The position numbers and the translations under genes are program-made. The notes beneath the pieces are model-generated. The model was not told the DNA's origin, did no database searches, and worked only from the letters and a program-made list of their open reading frames with translations. Shown piece after piece: positions 18,924-27,539 of a DNA stretch of 64,000 bases. Every line of letters starts with the position of its first letter. Positions within the stretch are counted from its first letter, which is position 1. The stretch comes from Bog-473 sp963838835. Its GTDB lineage: Bacteria > Actinomycetota > Acidimicrobiia > Acidimicrobiales > RAAP-2. The stretch is from positions 310,001-374,000 of the forward strand of contig CAWITA010000016.1 of the NCBI GenBank assembly GCA_963838835.1, given 5' to 3'.

Positions 18924-19490
18924 ATGGTGTCCCCGGACATCAGAAAGAAGGTTGCGCCATTGCCGGCTTGCTCCCGTTGCTTGGTTGAGGTCCCCTTGGG
19001 GACTGCACTGTGCCCAAAGTGCGGTGCCGCTATCAGGCCGCCGGTCCTACCGCGACCGACTCCTAAGCGGATGGCGCAGTCGCGCCAACGGCTGAACGCC
19101 CTGAACAACAGAGACCGGGTCGTCGGCCCTGCCACCTTGGTGCTCCTGGTCTCGTTCTGGTTGCCTTGGTACAGCATTGGCCCCTTCTCAGCGGATGGAC
19201 TGAGTGCCCACGGCTGGCTGTTCATCGCGGTGCTCGACTCGATCGTGCTGGTGCTCTACGTCCTGATCACGGCGCTCGGCGTGGGCGACCTCGCGGTACC
19301 GGGCCGTATGTCCAAAAATCAGCTGCTGACCCTCATGACCGGAGTCAATGTGGCGCTCGTGGTGTTGGGCTTCCTCCTCAAGCCGGCGGGCTTCAACTGG
19401 TCGTGGGGCGCCTTTCTCGCACTGGCTGCCGCGATTGTGGCTTTTTTGCCATTTGCCGTTCCTCTCATCGAGGCCCAGCGGAGGCGCTGA
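18924..19490 (+). CDS. Zinc-ribbon membrane protein
   Basis: 188 residues. The N-terminus has a CxxC...CPKCG zinc ribbon (ACSRCLVEV at about 16 and LCPKCGAAI at about 31). Four hydrophobic segments follow, at about 70-87 (VVGPATLVLLVSFWLPW), 98-120, 134-152 (TLMTGVNVALVVLGFLL) and 160-180. This layout (cytoplasmic zinc ribbon plus four TM helices) is common among uncharacterised actinobacterial membrane proteins. No catalytic motif. It stands alone, not in an obvious operon. Confidence 0.65.
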   Translation: MVSPDIRKKVAPLPACSRCLVEVPLGTALCPKCGAAIRPPVLPRPTPKRMAQSRQRLNALNNRDRVVGPATLVLLVSFWLPWYSIGPFSADGLSAHGWLFIAVLDSIVLVLYVLITALGVGDLAVPGRMSKNQLLTLMTGVNVALVVLGFLLKPAGFNWSWGAFLALAAAIVAFLPFAVPLIEAQRRR

Positions 19491-19728
19491 AACAGCGCCG
19501 CAACACCACCAGCACATCGGCCACGGCAACGAGCTGGGCCCCGCGACTTCACCGTGGGTGGAGCAACAACCCGAACCGCCTCATGCCAACGCCTTCTGAT
19601 CGAGGACATGAGTGTTCGCCAATCAGGCCCGGTGTCGCGTGATCGCCTGAACTCACACCTGGTAGGTGAGGTATGTTGCCGGGGCTATCCCTGGGTCTGA
19701 CCAGCCGAACGTGGTCGCCACATGTCGG

Positions 19729-20286
19729 TCAGCTCGATGCTCCACGTTGATCGTTACAGAGCCAGTCCCGTTCAAAAACCCATCGAGTGGTCAATTGGAG
19801 GAAGTTGATCGGCGATGGCGTCGCCTCGTTGCTGAAGAGGTAGCGAAAGCCGGCCTTCTGCAACGTGCGGTTGGGGGCGACGTTGAGCGCGTTCGGCTCG
19901 CAATAGAGATGATGCAGCTCCAGAACGCCGAAATAGTGGCCGACTGACAGGCGCACAAATTGTGTGCCGAGCCCGAGCTTGCGGTTGGACGCATCGAGGA
20001 CGTGGAGGTGCATGAACGCTTCCTCGCCGAAATGGATGCGGTCGATCGTGCTGAACCCCGCTGCGTGACCGTCGACCTCCCATATCACGCCGTACGTCTG
20101 GCGATCAGGCAGCGGACGGGAGTAGTCACGCGCGTAGGACTCGAACCACTCATCTGGAGTGGGCAGCAATGCCCGGTCGACACCGAGATGCCTGAGGTAC
20201 TCGTCCGTCGCGTCGTGAAAGTATGAGATGCGGATGCGCACGTCATCGAGCCGCATCGGTCGGACCGAGAGTTGGGGATCGATCAT
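19729..20286 (-). CDS. GNAT family N-acetyltransferase
   Basis: 185-residue acetyl-CoA-dependent acetyltransferase. It has VRPMRLDDVRIRISYFHDAT at the N-terminus, GVIWEVDGHAAGFSTIDRI (strands 3-4), and FMHLHVLDASNRKLGLGTQF, which corresponds to the acetyl-CoA-binding loop, here KLGLGTQ rather than the usual Q/RxxGxG/A. ALNVAPNRTLQKAGFRYL gives the C-terminal helix/strand pattern. The substrate is unknown. Its start lies about 130 bp from the leftmost att copy, just outside the mobile region. Confidence 0.75.
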   Translation of the reverse strand: MIDPQLSVRPMRLDDVRIRISYFHDATDEYLRHLGVDRALLPTPDEWFESYARDYSRPLPDRQTYGVIWEVDGHAAGFSTIDRIHFGEEAFMHLHVLDASNRKLGLGTQFVRLSVGHYFGVLELHHLYCEPNALNVAPNRTLQKAGFRYLFSNEATPSPINFLQLTTRWVFERDWLCNDQRGASS

Positions 20287-20417
20287 CGATCCATCGCAAA
20301 CACTTCGCTATGCTCCTGGAACCTTCGGCTGTTACCAAGTCCAAGTTTAGCTAGTAGGTCAGTGCGGGCGTCGGTGTCAATCCAATCGTTCAAGAGTACC
20401 GCCGACTCAACTGCGTC

Positions 20418-20460
20418 GTGGGGCTGGTTGGAATCGAACGAGCGACCTCTGCATTGTCAG
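20418..20460. repeat. att-like copy A of the tRNA-Ile 3' end (diverged)
   Basis: 43 bp that align without gaps to 38246-38288 (the 3' part of tRNA-Ile plus one flanking base), with about five mismatches. It ends exactly where the other copies end (cattgtcag versus cattatcag). It is followed by ggagg as in copies B and C. I read it as an old attachment site left by an element integrated at the tRNA gene. Confidence 0.8.
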
Positions 20461-20580
20461 GGAGGCGGGAAGGTTCCCTGATTCCGCCTCGTCTGACCCT
20501 GTCCAATCCGTCCTTGTTACAAACAGCCGTGCCACGACCATAGGATCGTGCGGACTGAGCGGGACGCCCGGGACCCAACT

Positions 20581-20600
20581 GTTGGAACAGAGTCGAGAAG
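20581..20600. promoter_or_regulatory. Degenerate arm-type motif pair, segment 3 left end
   Basis: GTTGGAAC at 20581 and GTCGAGAA at 20592 occupy the same 11-bp spacing as the perfect GTTGGGAC pairs after att copies B and C, about 120 bp inside the att copy. This is a decayed version of a possible integrase arm-binding site. Confidence 0.4.
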
Positions 20601-20825
20601 CGAGCCTTGTCAAAGAAAAAGCCGGAGGCTTGAGCCGACGTCGCTTTTTCGCCTCTCGGATAAGAGCCTCGGTGTCGCTGGGCGCGGATGCCAGGCCTGT
20701 CGGTCCTTGCGCTCACGGTCCGGTTGAGGATTCCTCAACGATCCCCGGCGACGGGGCGCCATCATCTCGGTCGGACTTGTGGCCCCTTTTCCCGACCACA
20801 AGATAGTACTACTGTGAATAGGACT

Positions 20826-22565
20826 ATGATCGACGTCAACATTGATCGCGACGAGCCCGTCGCCTTGCACGACCAGGTGGCAGCGGAAATCCGCCGGGCC
20901 ATCGCCGAGGGCGAGGCTGGACCCGGCGAGCGTCTGCCCTTGGCAAAGGATCTCGCGGCTGTTCTCGGAGTGAACAAGAACACGGTGCTGCGTGCCATGC
21001 ATACCTTGCGCGACGAGGGACTGCTTGAGTTCACCCGTGGCCGGGGCATCACCGTTGCGGGCAGTCCGGATCGGAGTGCCGTCGTCAGCAAGATGAGGGA
21101 ATTGATCGAGTTTGGTCGCCGCCATGGCTATCGCCGTGAAGAACTTCTCACGATGATGGAAGCGCTTTCTTGGGTGGACCAGCCGATCATCGACTGTCAA
21201 CCCGTGGCCAACCAGAACGCTGGCGATCCATTGGGCGGCTCTTCTACGTTTGTCGACCTCCCGCCACCCGACCTTCGCCATGAGGATGCACCTTCTCTCG
21301 GAGAGCTGAATCACTCGACGGGATCCCATTCCGGAGCGGGACCCGAGCTGAATGCGGAAGCGCTCATCGAAGAGGCGAAGCGACGCGCGAGACATCGACA
21401 CCTGATCGTCGCCTCGATTGCTGTGTTGATGGGTTGTGGGCTGATCGCAGCAGTTGTTGTCACGGCGGGATCGAAGGTCCCGAATGTGGCGAACGGACGA
21501 CCGACGTTCCCGGCAATCACGGGTGGTGGAAGTCTCCATATAGCGACTGTTCGGTTCCCGGGCCCGTTCGTACCCCAACAGGTCGTCTCCGAAGGGGGTC
21601 GGATCTGGCTACTGGGCTCTACCGCGCCGCAGAGCTTCACGGGCTGCGCCCTCGAGGAGGTCAACCCCTCGACACTCGCAACGACATCCTTCCCGCTTCC
21701 GGCGTGCGCAATCGACATCGTGGCTGGCAACGGTCGGCTCTACCTTCTCACCAACGCGTTCGTCGTGCACACAGCAGCCACCCGACCGCTTCGGATCGAG
21801 ATCTTCGACACAAACAGCGACCGTGCGAAAGTGCTGGCGCCTGTCGACATGACGATCATCGGCAGTGCCATCGCCCACCAGGCCCTTGCTTACGGCGACG
21901 GTTCCCTCTGGCTTTACGGACCAAGCAGTAGCGGGAAGGCCGAGGTGGTCCAGATCTCACCCGCGACCGGCACGGTATTGACGGCAACGAGCGCCGTGCC
22001 GGCAATCGGCGGCGTCTTCCCCGCTGCCGTCGCAAATGCAGGAGGCCTGTGGCTCGCGGGCGGACCCGCTGGGAGCCCAGACCTCGAATTGATTCGCGAA
22101 GGTTCCTCAATGCCAACGCAGATCTACTCAGGACCCTCCCCCCAGACCTCCATTCAATGGATCGCTGGCATCGGGAACCTGGTGTGGGCTGAGGTCGCGA
22201 CGTACGGGAGCGGTCCGTCGCCGACCGTGACGCTTCACCTCCTCGCGTTCGACACTTCGGGCAGGCAGAAGATCAGTTCACCGCTGGAGGAGTCGGATGA
22301 CCTTCCCCTCGTCGCGACAGCCAACTCCGAACTTTGGACAGTCGGGGTGGAAACCGGGTGCGGTGGGACTCAAGATGTTGTGGCGGTCAGCGAGCAGACC
22401 GGCATCTCTCACGTTGCGGCGTCCTTGAAACCCCCGCTCCGTCCCTGCCTCTACGGTGCGATGGGTTCCCAGCTGGCGTCAATCGGCCGTTCGGTCTTCG
22501 TGTTGGATCCCACAGACACGATTGGGGGTTCGCTCCTCTTTCGCGTCGTCACCTCCCAAACTTGA
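20826..22565 (+). CDS. GntR (YtrA-type) regulator fused to membrane anchor and propeller-like domain
   Basis: 579 residues from ATG 20826. Residues 1-117 are a complete YtrA/YhcF-type GntR unit: ALHDQVAAEIRRAIAEGE, PGERLPLAKDLAAVLGVNKN, TVLRAMHTLRDEGLLEFTRG, RGITV. A polar linker follows, then EALIEEAKRRARHRH and a TM helix at about 193-213 (LIVASIAVLMGCGLIAAVVV). The remaining 365 residues are outside and beta-rich, with repeated GRIWLLGS, GRLYLLTN, GSLWLYGP, GGLWLAGG blades resembling a propeller. The layout would make a transmembrane one-component regulator. Alternatively, two adjacent genes were joined by loss of a stop after residue 117. AGTACTACT just upstream (about 20805-20813) could be a YtrA-type operator. 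The stop overlaps the next ATG (TGATG). Confidence 0.7.
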   Translation: MIDVNIDRDEPVALHDQVAAEIRRAIAEGEAGPGERLPLAKDLAAVLGVNKNTVLRAMHTLRDEGLLEFTRGRGITVAGSPDRSAVVSKMRELIEFGRRHGYRREELLTMMEALSWVDQPIIDCQPVANQNAGDPLGGSSTFVDLPPPDLRHEDAPSLGELNHSTGSHSGAGPELNAEALIEEAKRRARHRHLIVASIAVLMGCGLIAAVVVTAGSKVPNVANGRPTFPAITGGGSLHIATVRFPGPFVPQQVVSEGGRIWLLGSTAPQSFTGCALEEVNPSTLATTSFPLPACAIDIVAGNGRLYLLTNAFVVHTAATRPLRIEIFDTNSDRAKVLAPVDMTIIGSAIAHQALAYGDGSLWLYGPSSSGKAEVVQISPATGTVLTATSAVPAIGGVFPAAVANAGGLWLAGGPAGSPDLELIREGSSMPTQIYSGPSPQTSIQWIAGIGNLVWAEVATYGSGPSPTVTLHLLAFDTSGRQKISSPLEESDDLPLVATANSELWTVGVETGCGGTQDVVAVSEQTGISHVAASLKPPLRPCLYGAMGSQLASIGRSVFVLDPTDTIGGSLLFRVVTSQT

Positions 22566-23758
22566 TGGTGATCACCACCCCACCCGCCGCGATACACGAC
22601 GCCGAGGCGCGTGCGCTCTTCGAGGAGGCTCGGCGCCGGCATCGGCGCTGACGTGTCCTGCTTTCGGCCGTCGTCTTGGTTCTCCTAGGGATAGCAGTGG
22701 GATGCCTTCTTGCAATAAGGACGACTCAGCAGCCACTGTCGAGGCATCCGACCACTGGTCCCGGTCGCAGGGTCGCTGCGCCGGCACCAGCCGACCTGGT
22801 GACCCCGGAACATCCCTATGCCATGGCGGTAGCGTCCGACGGGACCCTCTACGTTGTCGACTCCTCTAGGGATCAGATCCTGCGTCGGACTGCGAGGGGC
22901 CAATTTAAAGTTGTGGCCGGGGACGGCCAGCCCGGCTTCTCGGGCGACGGAGGGCTGGCGACAAAAGCAAAGATCAACGTTCAAGACAGCTCGGGCCTAG
23001 CTCTGGCAAGCAACGGCACCGTCTTCTTTGCCGACACCGGAAACAACCATGTGCGCGAGATCACGCCGAACGGCATCATCGAGACAGTCGCCGGCGGTGG
23101 CGCCGTGCCCATTGACCTTGGTCCGGAACCCGCTCTCCAGGCCGCGCTTACCGACGTCACCGGATTGGCCGTTGGGCCGCAAGGTGATCTCTACGCGGCA
23201 GCTGGTGCCGTCTATCGGCTCGATGATTCCGGCGTGCTCCACTGGGTCGTGGGTGAGCGCGCGACGCCACCGAGCGGCTGGCAGGGGGCGTACTCGAACC
23301 CCGCCACTCAGCTGGACTTCTCTGACCCATATCGGCTTGCTTTCGACGGAAACGGCGACCTCTTGGTAGCCGGCGGCGGTGGATGGGGTCTCTACGAGAG
23401 GACGAACACCGGTGAGCTCCGTTTCATCGAGAACTTCCGGGGCGACGGGTCCTGGGGGTCTCTCGTCCCGGCCTCGGACGGGAGTGTCCTCCTTGCCTCA
23501 GGGTCGGGAATCACGCGATTCGAATCCTCGGGAACGATCCAGGAAATCTCGACCGGATCCTTGAGCGCCGAGCTGGACAGACTCCAGCCGAAGACCCAGA
23601 ACTTAATTATTGGCGGTGACGGCATCGCCGTTGCTCCGAACGGGACGATCTACGTTGACACGAACACAGGCAACACGTTCACGTCCGTGACAGCCATCCT
23701 GGCGGTGACACCGCACGGCAAAATCAGCGCCGTGTGGAGTTCGCGAGGACCTGGGTAG
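22565..23758 (+). pseudogene. Membrane-anchored NHL/propeller protein with in-frame TGA
   Basis: ATG at 22565 overlaps the regulator's stop. Residues 1-28 (HDAEARALFEEARRRHRR) copy the pre-membrane segment of the upstream regulator. A TGA at 22649-22651 then interrupts, and the same frame continues with a TM segment (VVLVLLGIAVGCLLAI) and an NHL-type propeller: YAMAVASDGTLYVVDSSRDQ, GFSGDGGLATKAKINVQDSS, LALASNGTVFFADTGNNHVR. The blades show the family pattern (GLA..xxGxLYVAD...N.VR). So one nonsense change (probably CGA to TGA) breaks an otherwise intact gene. Restart at TTG 22676 would give a protein with only part of its anchor. Probable function: surface sensor or binding partner of the upstream protein. 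Confidence 0.65.
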
Positions 23759-23857
23759 CTGAGACATTCAGAGGTCCGGCTGACAGCCAGCAGGCACTAC
23801 CTGCGTCAGACGAAACGGTGGAGCGGGCCGGGAGAGATGGTGGGGCTGTGCGAGACG

Positions 23858-23900
23858 GTGGGGCGAGCTGGAATCAGACCAGCGACCACAGCATTATCAG
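23858..23900. repeat. att-like copy B of the tRNA-Ile 3' end
   Basis: 43 bp aligning without gaps to 38246-38288, with about four mismatches and the identical end cagcattatcag. It is followed by ggaggtcaggaagttcc, close to the sequences after copies A and C. A second partial copy of its first bases (gatggtggggctg) lies just before it, at about 23837-23849. Confidence 0.85.
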
Positions 23901-24042
23901 GGAGGTCAGGAAGTTCCGGGTGTCCCAGCCGATCCGTACCGTCCCGACCCGTCCTGGTCGCGGCGCGACCGAACGACGGACTTGAGACCAACCGTCGACC
24001 TGAGACTGACTGGGACGGAGCAGGACGCTCCGGGACCCAACT

Positions 24043-24061
24043 GTTGGGACAAAGTTGGGAC
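24043..24061. promoter_or_regulatory. Paired GTTGGGAC motif, segment 2 left end
   Basis: GTTGGGAC at 24043-24050 and again at 24054-24061 (11-bp period), about 143 bp inside att copy B. The position and spacing match the pair after copy C. Candidate arm-type binding site of the integrase; this role is inferred. Confidence 0.5.
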
Positions 24062-24355
24062 AGGATTCGACACGTTCTCCGGGGTTCTTTTCAGCGCACT
24101 GCGCGCGCCTACCGCGGGAGCGCGCCCACCAGATTCAGGGCCTCGTCCGTCCTGGCTGCGAAGCAGCAGATTCGTGGCAGTGGGATTGAGCCGGACGCGC
24201 GAGGAACCAATTCTTGGGACGGACACGGTCAGTCGGCCTCGTCAAAAGCGACTTTGCCGTTCTCAGGCATCGCGGGTTGGGACTGTAGGGCCACCCGTCG
24301 TTACACGAGGGTCTTTATGTCATCCCTTCCGCCATGTCCAGAGCAAAGCTTGCTG

Positions 24356-25936
24356 TCAACTCGACAACGACATCACCCAGTAGTTGGGTACGCCGCCGAC
24401 GTAAGGGATGTCCGACAGGTTCCTTACCGACTTGCTCCCACCGGTGACGACCGGCGAATAGTCGACGTAGATCCCCAGGGCGTCCTTGATCACAATGCGC
24501 TGGGCTTGTGTCCACGCAGCCTTGAGCTCTGGGCTCGTCGGCGGGAGTGACTGGATCTCGTTCGTGAGCGCATTGAGCGTCGGGTTGTCGTAGTTGCAGA
24601 GGTCGCCGGTGTGACCCGGAATGAACTGGCTCGTAAGCTTCTCAATCCCAGGCAGTCCGGACGGGTTGAGACCCATCTGGGCTTTGTTGTCCGAGTACAG
24701 ATCGGTGACGTAGTTCGACGTCTGCACGATCGTGACCTTGACCCCTATCTGCGCCCATTCGGACTGGAGCACCGTGGCCAACTGGTTCGTGTCGGCCTCG
24801 GGAAGGGCCATCATTGTAGTGGAGAACCCCTTGGAATACCCGGCCTCTGCCAGGAGTTTCTTGGCCTTCTTCACGCTGTACGCGTAGATGTTTGTCAACG
24901 AGGGGTCATAGAAAGCGCTCGTAGACGGGAACAAGCTCCAGGCCGGTTCACCCTTCCCGTAGAGGAGCGCATTGTTGATGGCGACACGGTTGACTGCATA
25001 ATTGAGGGCCTGCCGGACCTGGACACTTGCCAGCGGTCCCGACGACTTACAAATCGGGACGAAGTAGTAGTTCGCGTCTGGGAAGTCCGAGTAGACCTGC
25101 AGGTTGGGCTGGCTCTTCAGGACCGGCAGGTCGGAGACGGGAACACCCTGGACATTCACCAAACCCGATTCCAAGGCGTTCACCTGCTGGGGCCCCGAGG
25201 GAACATCCACGAATGTGATCCCTGAGAGGTGGATGGCGCTGGTGTCCCAATACTTGGGGTTCTTGACCAGGACCAGGCTCTCGTCGGGGGTGTAGCTCTT
25301 CGCGACAAATGGCCCAGCTCCCACGATGTTGGTGTTCGGCGTCCCGTTACTCGGCCCGGTCGGCAATGCCATGAACGACTCCTGGTCGGCCAGGAGCGGG
25401 TAAAAGGACGCGGCAACCGGCGACGAGAAGCGGATGGTCAGTGAGTCGGTCCCCGTGACGTTGATCGATGAAATGTCAGACATTGTCTGGTTGATGGCCG
25501 CAGAGTGAGGGTTGGTCATGTTCCGCTGTAAGCCAGCCTTGACGGCTGCTGCGTCCAGGGTTGCCCCATTGGAGTACACGAGACCCGGGCGCATCTGGAT
25601 GTCGAGCGTCGAAGGGTCAGTGATGCTGACGCTCGAGGCGAGGTCAGGCACGTAAGCCCCACTGGTCGTCTGACGCAGAAGCCCGGCGTAAATAGGCCAG
25701 TCGTAGGCGAAGCAGCATGCGCCGCCGTTGAACTGCGTCGGATCGAAAGCGACCGGATTGATCCCGTCAGAGAATGGGTAGCCGACCTTGAGGACACCGC
25801 CGCCGCTCGAAGTTGCAGCGGATCCGCTACTCGGAGCGATCTCCTCTGCACTCAGCACGAGCGCACTCAGCACGAGCGCCATCGCCACCGCGAGCAGTAC
25901 GATCCGCCGGACTGCGATTCCCTTCATACAGTTCAT
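24356..25936 (-). CDS. Family 5 extracellular solute-binding protein (peptide/nickel ABC type)
   Basis: 526 residues. The N-terminal signal peptide (RRIVLLAVAMALVLSALVLS) is without a clear lipobox cysteine. SBP_bac_5 hallmarks are LKVGYPFSDGINPVAFDPTQ, IYAGLLRQTTSGAYVPDLAS, LDIQMRPGLVYSNGATLDAA, VGAGPFVAKSYTPDESLVLV with NPKYWD, VRQALNYAVNRVAINNALLY, and ARKLL-like AKKLLAEAGYSKG. It captures peptides or similar ligands for an ABC importer, but no permease or ATPase gene is next to it. It is therefore an orphan within the att-bounded segment. A short 15-bp duplication (gcactcagcacgagc) lies in the signal-peptide codons. Confidence 0.85.
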   Translation of the reverse strand: MNCMKGIAVRRIVLLAVAMALVLSALVLSAEEIAPSSGSAATSSGGGVLKVGYPFSDGINPVAFDPTQFNGGACCFAYDWPIYAGLLRQTTSGAYVPDLASSVSITDPSTLDIQMRPGLVYSNGATLDAAAVKAGLQRNMTNPHSAAINQTMSDISSINVTGTDSLTIRFSSPVAASFYPLLADQESFMALPTGPSNGTPNTNIVGAGPFVAKSYTPDESLVLVKNPKYWDTSAIHLSGITFVDVPSGPQQVNALESGLVNVQGVPVSDLPVLKSQPNLQVYSDFPDANYYFVPICKSSGPLASVQVRQALNYAVNRVAINNALLYGKGEPAWSLFPSTSAFYDPSLTNIYAYSVKKAKKLLAEAGYSKGFSTTMMALPEADTNQLATVLQSEWAQIGVKVTIVQTSNYVTDLYSDNKAQMGLNPSGLPGIEKLTSQFIPGHTGDLCNYDNPTLNALTNEIQSLPPTSPELKAAWTQAQRIVIKDALGIYVDYSPVVTGGSKSVRNLSDIPYVGGVPNYWVMSLSS

Positions 25937-26219
25937 CCTTCACTTCCAGTTTCTCGACCCAGCCCGCTCGAGAGAGCAGCCTGATTCTGGGGAGATCGTT
26001 CGGAGCAGACCGTCGTAGATGATCGGATCAAGCAGATGGCAATGCCCAACGGGACACACCACCCGAAGGACCGACCCGCCGTCGACGCGCCGACTGACGC
26101 GCTGCCGATCATCGCCAGAAGTTGCGTCCACAAGGGTGGCAATGACCATCACGGGCATGGTTCGAGACATGTGTCGACTGTAGGCCGCACAGCGCACGCG
26201 TCTTGGGCTCCGAGGAGGT

Positions 26220-27269
26220 TCACACGCCGTAGAGCGCGCGGCCGTTGCTGCCTCCAACTTTCGAGACAATGCGGTCTGACAGTCCGCTCTCTTCGACGAG
26301 TTCCCGCACGCTGTCAGGAAATGAGCAGTCGAAGTGGGGATAGTCCGATGCGTAGATCACGTGGTCCTCGCCGAGATAATCCACGGCTGCGTTCAGGTTC
26401 GGCTCGTCAGGCTCGCAGGAAAACCAGCAGCTGCCGCACCGGATGTATTCACTCGGTTGACGCGCCAAGTCGACCTCAGCATGGTGCCAGTCCTCTCGAA
26501 CCGACTGATAGGCCTCGTCGAGCCGGTCGATGTACGTGGGCATCCATCCCACACCGGACTCGAGGAAGACGACCTTCAAGTGGGGAAAGCGTTCCAGAAC
26601 ACCTCCGAGGACCAAATCCCCCATGGCGACCTGTTGTTGAAAGGGGTGCGACAGCGCATAGAAGCGTGCCTGGTTACGGAAACTCTCGCTACGAAGATGA
26701 GGTGCACAGGTATGGCGGCTTCCGTGGATTCCGACGGGTACACCCATCAAATCGACCGCCGACCACAAGGCGTCCACTTCGGGGTCGCATAGGTGTAGAT
26801 CGCCAGCGTACGGCTGGACCATCACGCCGACCGCGCCGAGATCATTGACCGCGCGCTTCGCCTCCGCCGCAGCCTCAACGGCATCACGCAATGGCACAAG
26901 CGCCATCGCGAACAGCCGGTCCGGGGCCACTGCGTGGTAGTACTCGGCGAACCAGTCGTTGTAAGCACGACAGGCGGACACGCTAGAGGCGACGTCTGGA
27001 AAGTCGCTCACGCCCAGCAAGGGGGTGGGGTAATTCACGGCTACGTCGATACCTTCTTGGTCCATATCGGCGAGGCGCGCAAATGGGTCGAACGCACCAG
27101 CCGTCACCTCCGGGCGTATCGATGTTCCCCAGGCTTCGCGGTCCTCCCAGGACAGAAGGGCATCGATGAGGTCGGTCGCGCCACCAGACCAACCGTGGGA
27201 CTCGAGGGCTCGGCGGGTCTCGACCACATGGGCGTCACCGTCCACGATCTCCATCCCAAAGCGGCCCAT
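26220..27269 (-). CDS. Amidohydrolase family protein (Amidohydro_2, ACMSD-like)
   Basis: Metal-dependent TIM-barrel hydrolase or decarboxylase of 349 residues. I start at ATG 27269 (MGRFGMEIVDGDAHVVET) with GGGAG upstream; a longer frame to 27371 has no family support. Motifs are VDGDAH (DxH variant at the first strand), VPVGIHGS (metal His), DLVLGGVLERFPHLKVVFLE with ESGVGWMPTYIDRLDE, and YASDYPHFDCSFPDS (catalytic Asp). Members act on 2-hydrated aromatic or carboxylated substrates; the specific one is unknown. It is divergent from the large conserved gene at 27540. Confidence 0.85.
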   Translation of the reverse strand: MGRFGMEIVDGDAHVVETRRALESHGWSGGATDLIDALLSWEDREAWGTSIRPEVTAGAFDPFARLADMDQEGIDVAVNYPTPLLGVSDFPDVASSVSACRAYNDWFAEYYHAVAPDRLFAMALVPLRDAVEAAAEAKRAVNDLGAVGVMVQPYAGDLHLCDPEVDALWSAVDLMGVPVGIHGSRHTCAPHLRSESFRNQARFYALSHPFQQQVAMGDLVLGGVLERFPHLKVVFLESGVGWMPTYIDRLDEAYQSVREDWHHAEVDLARQPSEYIRCGSCWFSCEPDEPNLNAAVDYLGEDHVIYASDYPHFDCSFPDSVRELVEESGLSDRIVSKVGGSNGRALYGV

Positions 27270-27386
27270 GTGCTCCCTTGAGGCAGCCGGACGTCGTTGG
27301 CCCCGCGCCTCCTTCGTCTGTTCTGGCTCCTCGCAGCCAGTTAACGACATGATGACGCAAAAGTCCAACAAAACATCGTGACCTCA

Positions 27387-27430
27387 GTGATAAATATGAC
27401 TTATCACTAGTGATAAATATGACTTATCAT
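27387..27430. promoter_or_regulatory. Two tandem 21-bp palindromes, operator-like
   Basis: GTGATAA-ATATGAC-TTATCAC at 27387-27407 is a perfect 7-bp inverted repeat. It is repeated at 27410-27430 with one base changed at the end (TTATCAT). The 23-bp period puts the two sites about two helical turns apart. The pair lies in the divergent interval between the amidohydrolase and the large conserved gene, which has a winged-helix-like C-terminus. A repressor or activator site is likely; which protein binds it is inference. Confidence 0.7.
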
Positions 27431-27433
27431 TAG

Positions 27434-27459
27434 CGGGAGGGGGGCAGGCCCCCCTCCCG
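27434..27459. other. Strong GC hairpin (11-bp stem, 4-nt loop)
   Basis: The arm 27434-27444 pairs perfectly with 27449-27459 around the loop CAGG. There is no T-tract on either side, so it is not a classic terminator. It sits immediately after the tandem palindromes and before the large conserved gene, so it could act in the 5' UTR. Confidence 0.6.
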
Positions 27460-27539
27460 GCCTCCTCCCGGGCGCAACCTGGTCCAGGTTGAGATTGTCG
27501 GGCCGGCAGAGCCGTCCCTCGGGCGACCACGATGTGTCG

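Larger units (their letters stand above)
20418..23900. mobile_element. Putative integrated segment 3 (between att copies A and B)
   Basis: Bounded by the 43-bp tRNA-Ile-derived repeats at 20418 and 23858. Its left 130-150 bp resemble the left ends after copies B and C. It carries a GntR-membrane regulator and a propeller protein but no integrase. It could be a degenerate element, or cargo stranded between successive insertions at the same tRNA. Confidence 0.55.

Noticed and set aside
20610..21578. 322-residue minus-strand frame over the GntR gene
   Set aside because: Antisense to the clear GntR DNA-binding domain; no family resemblance.
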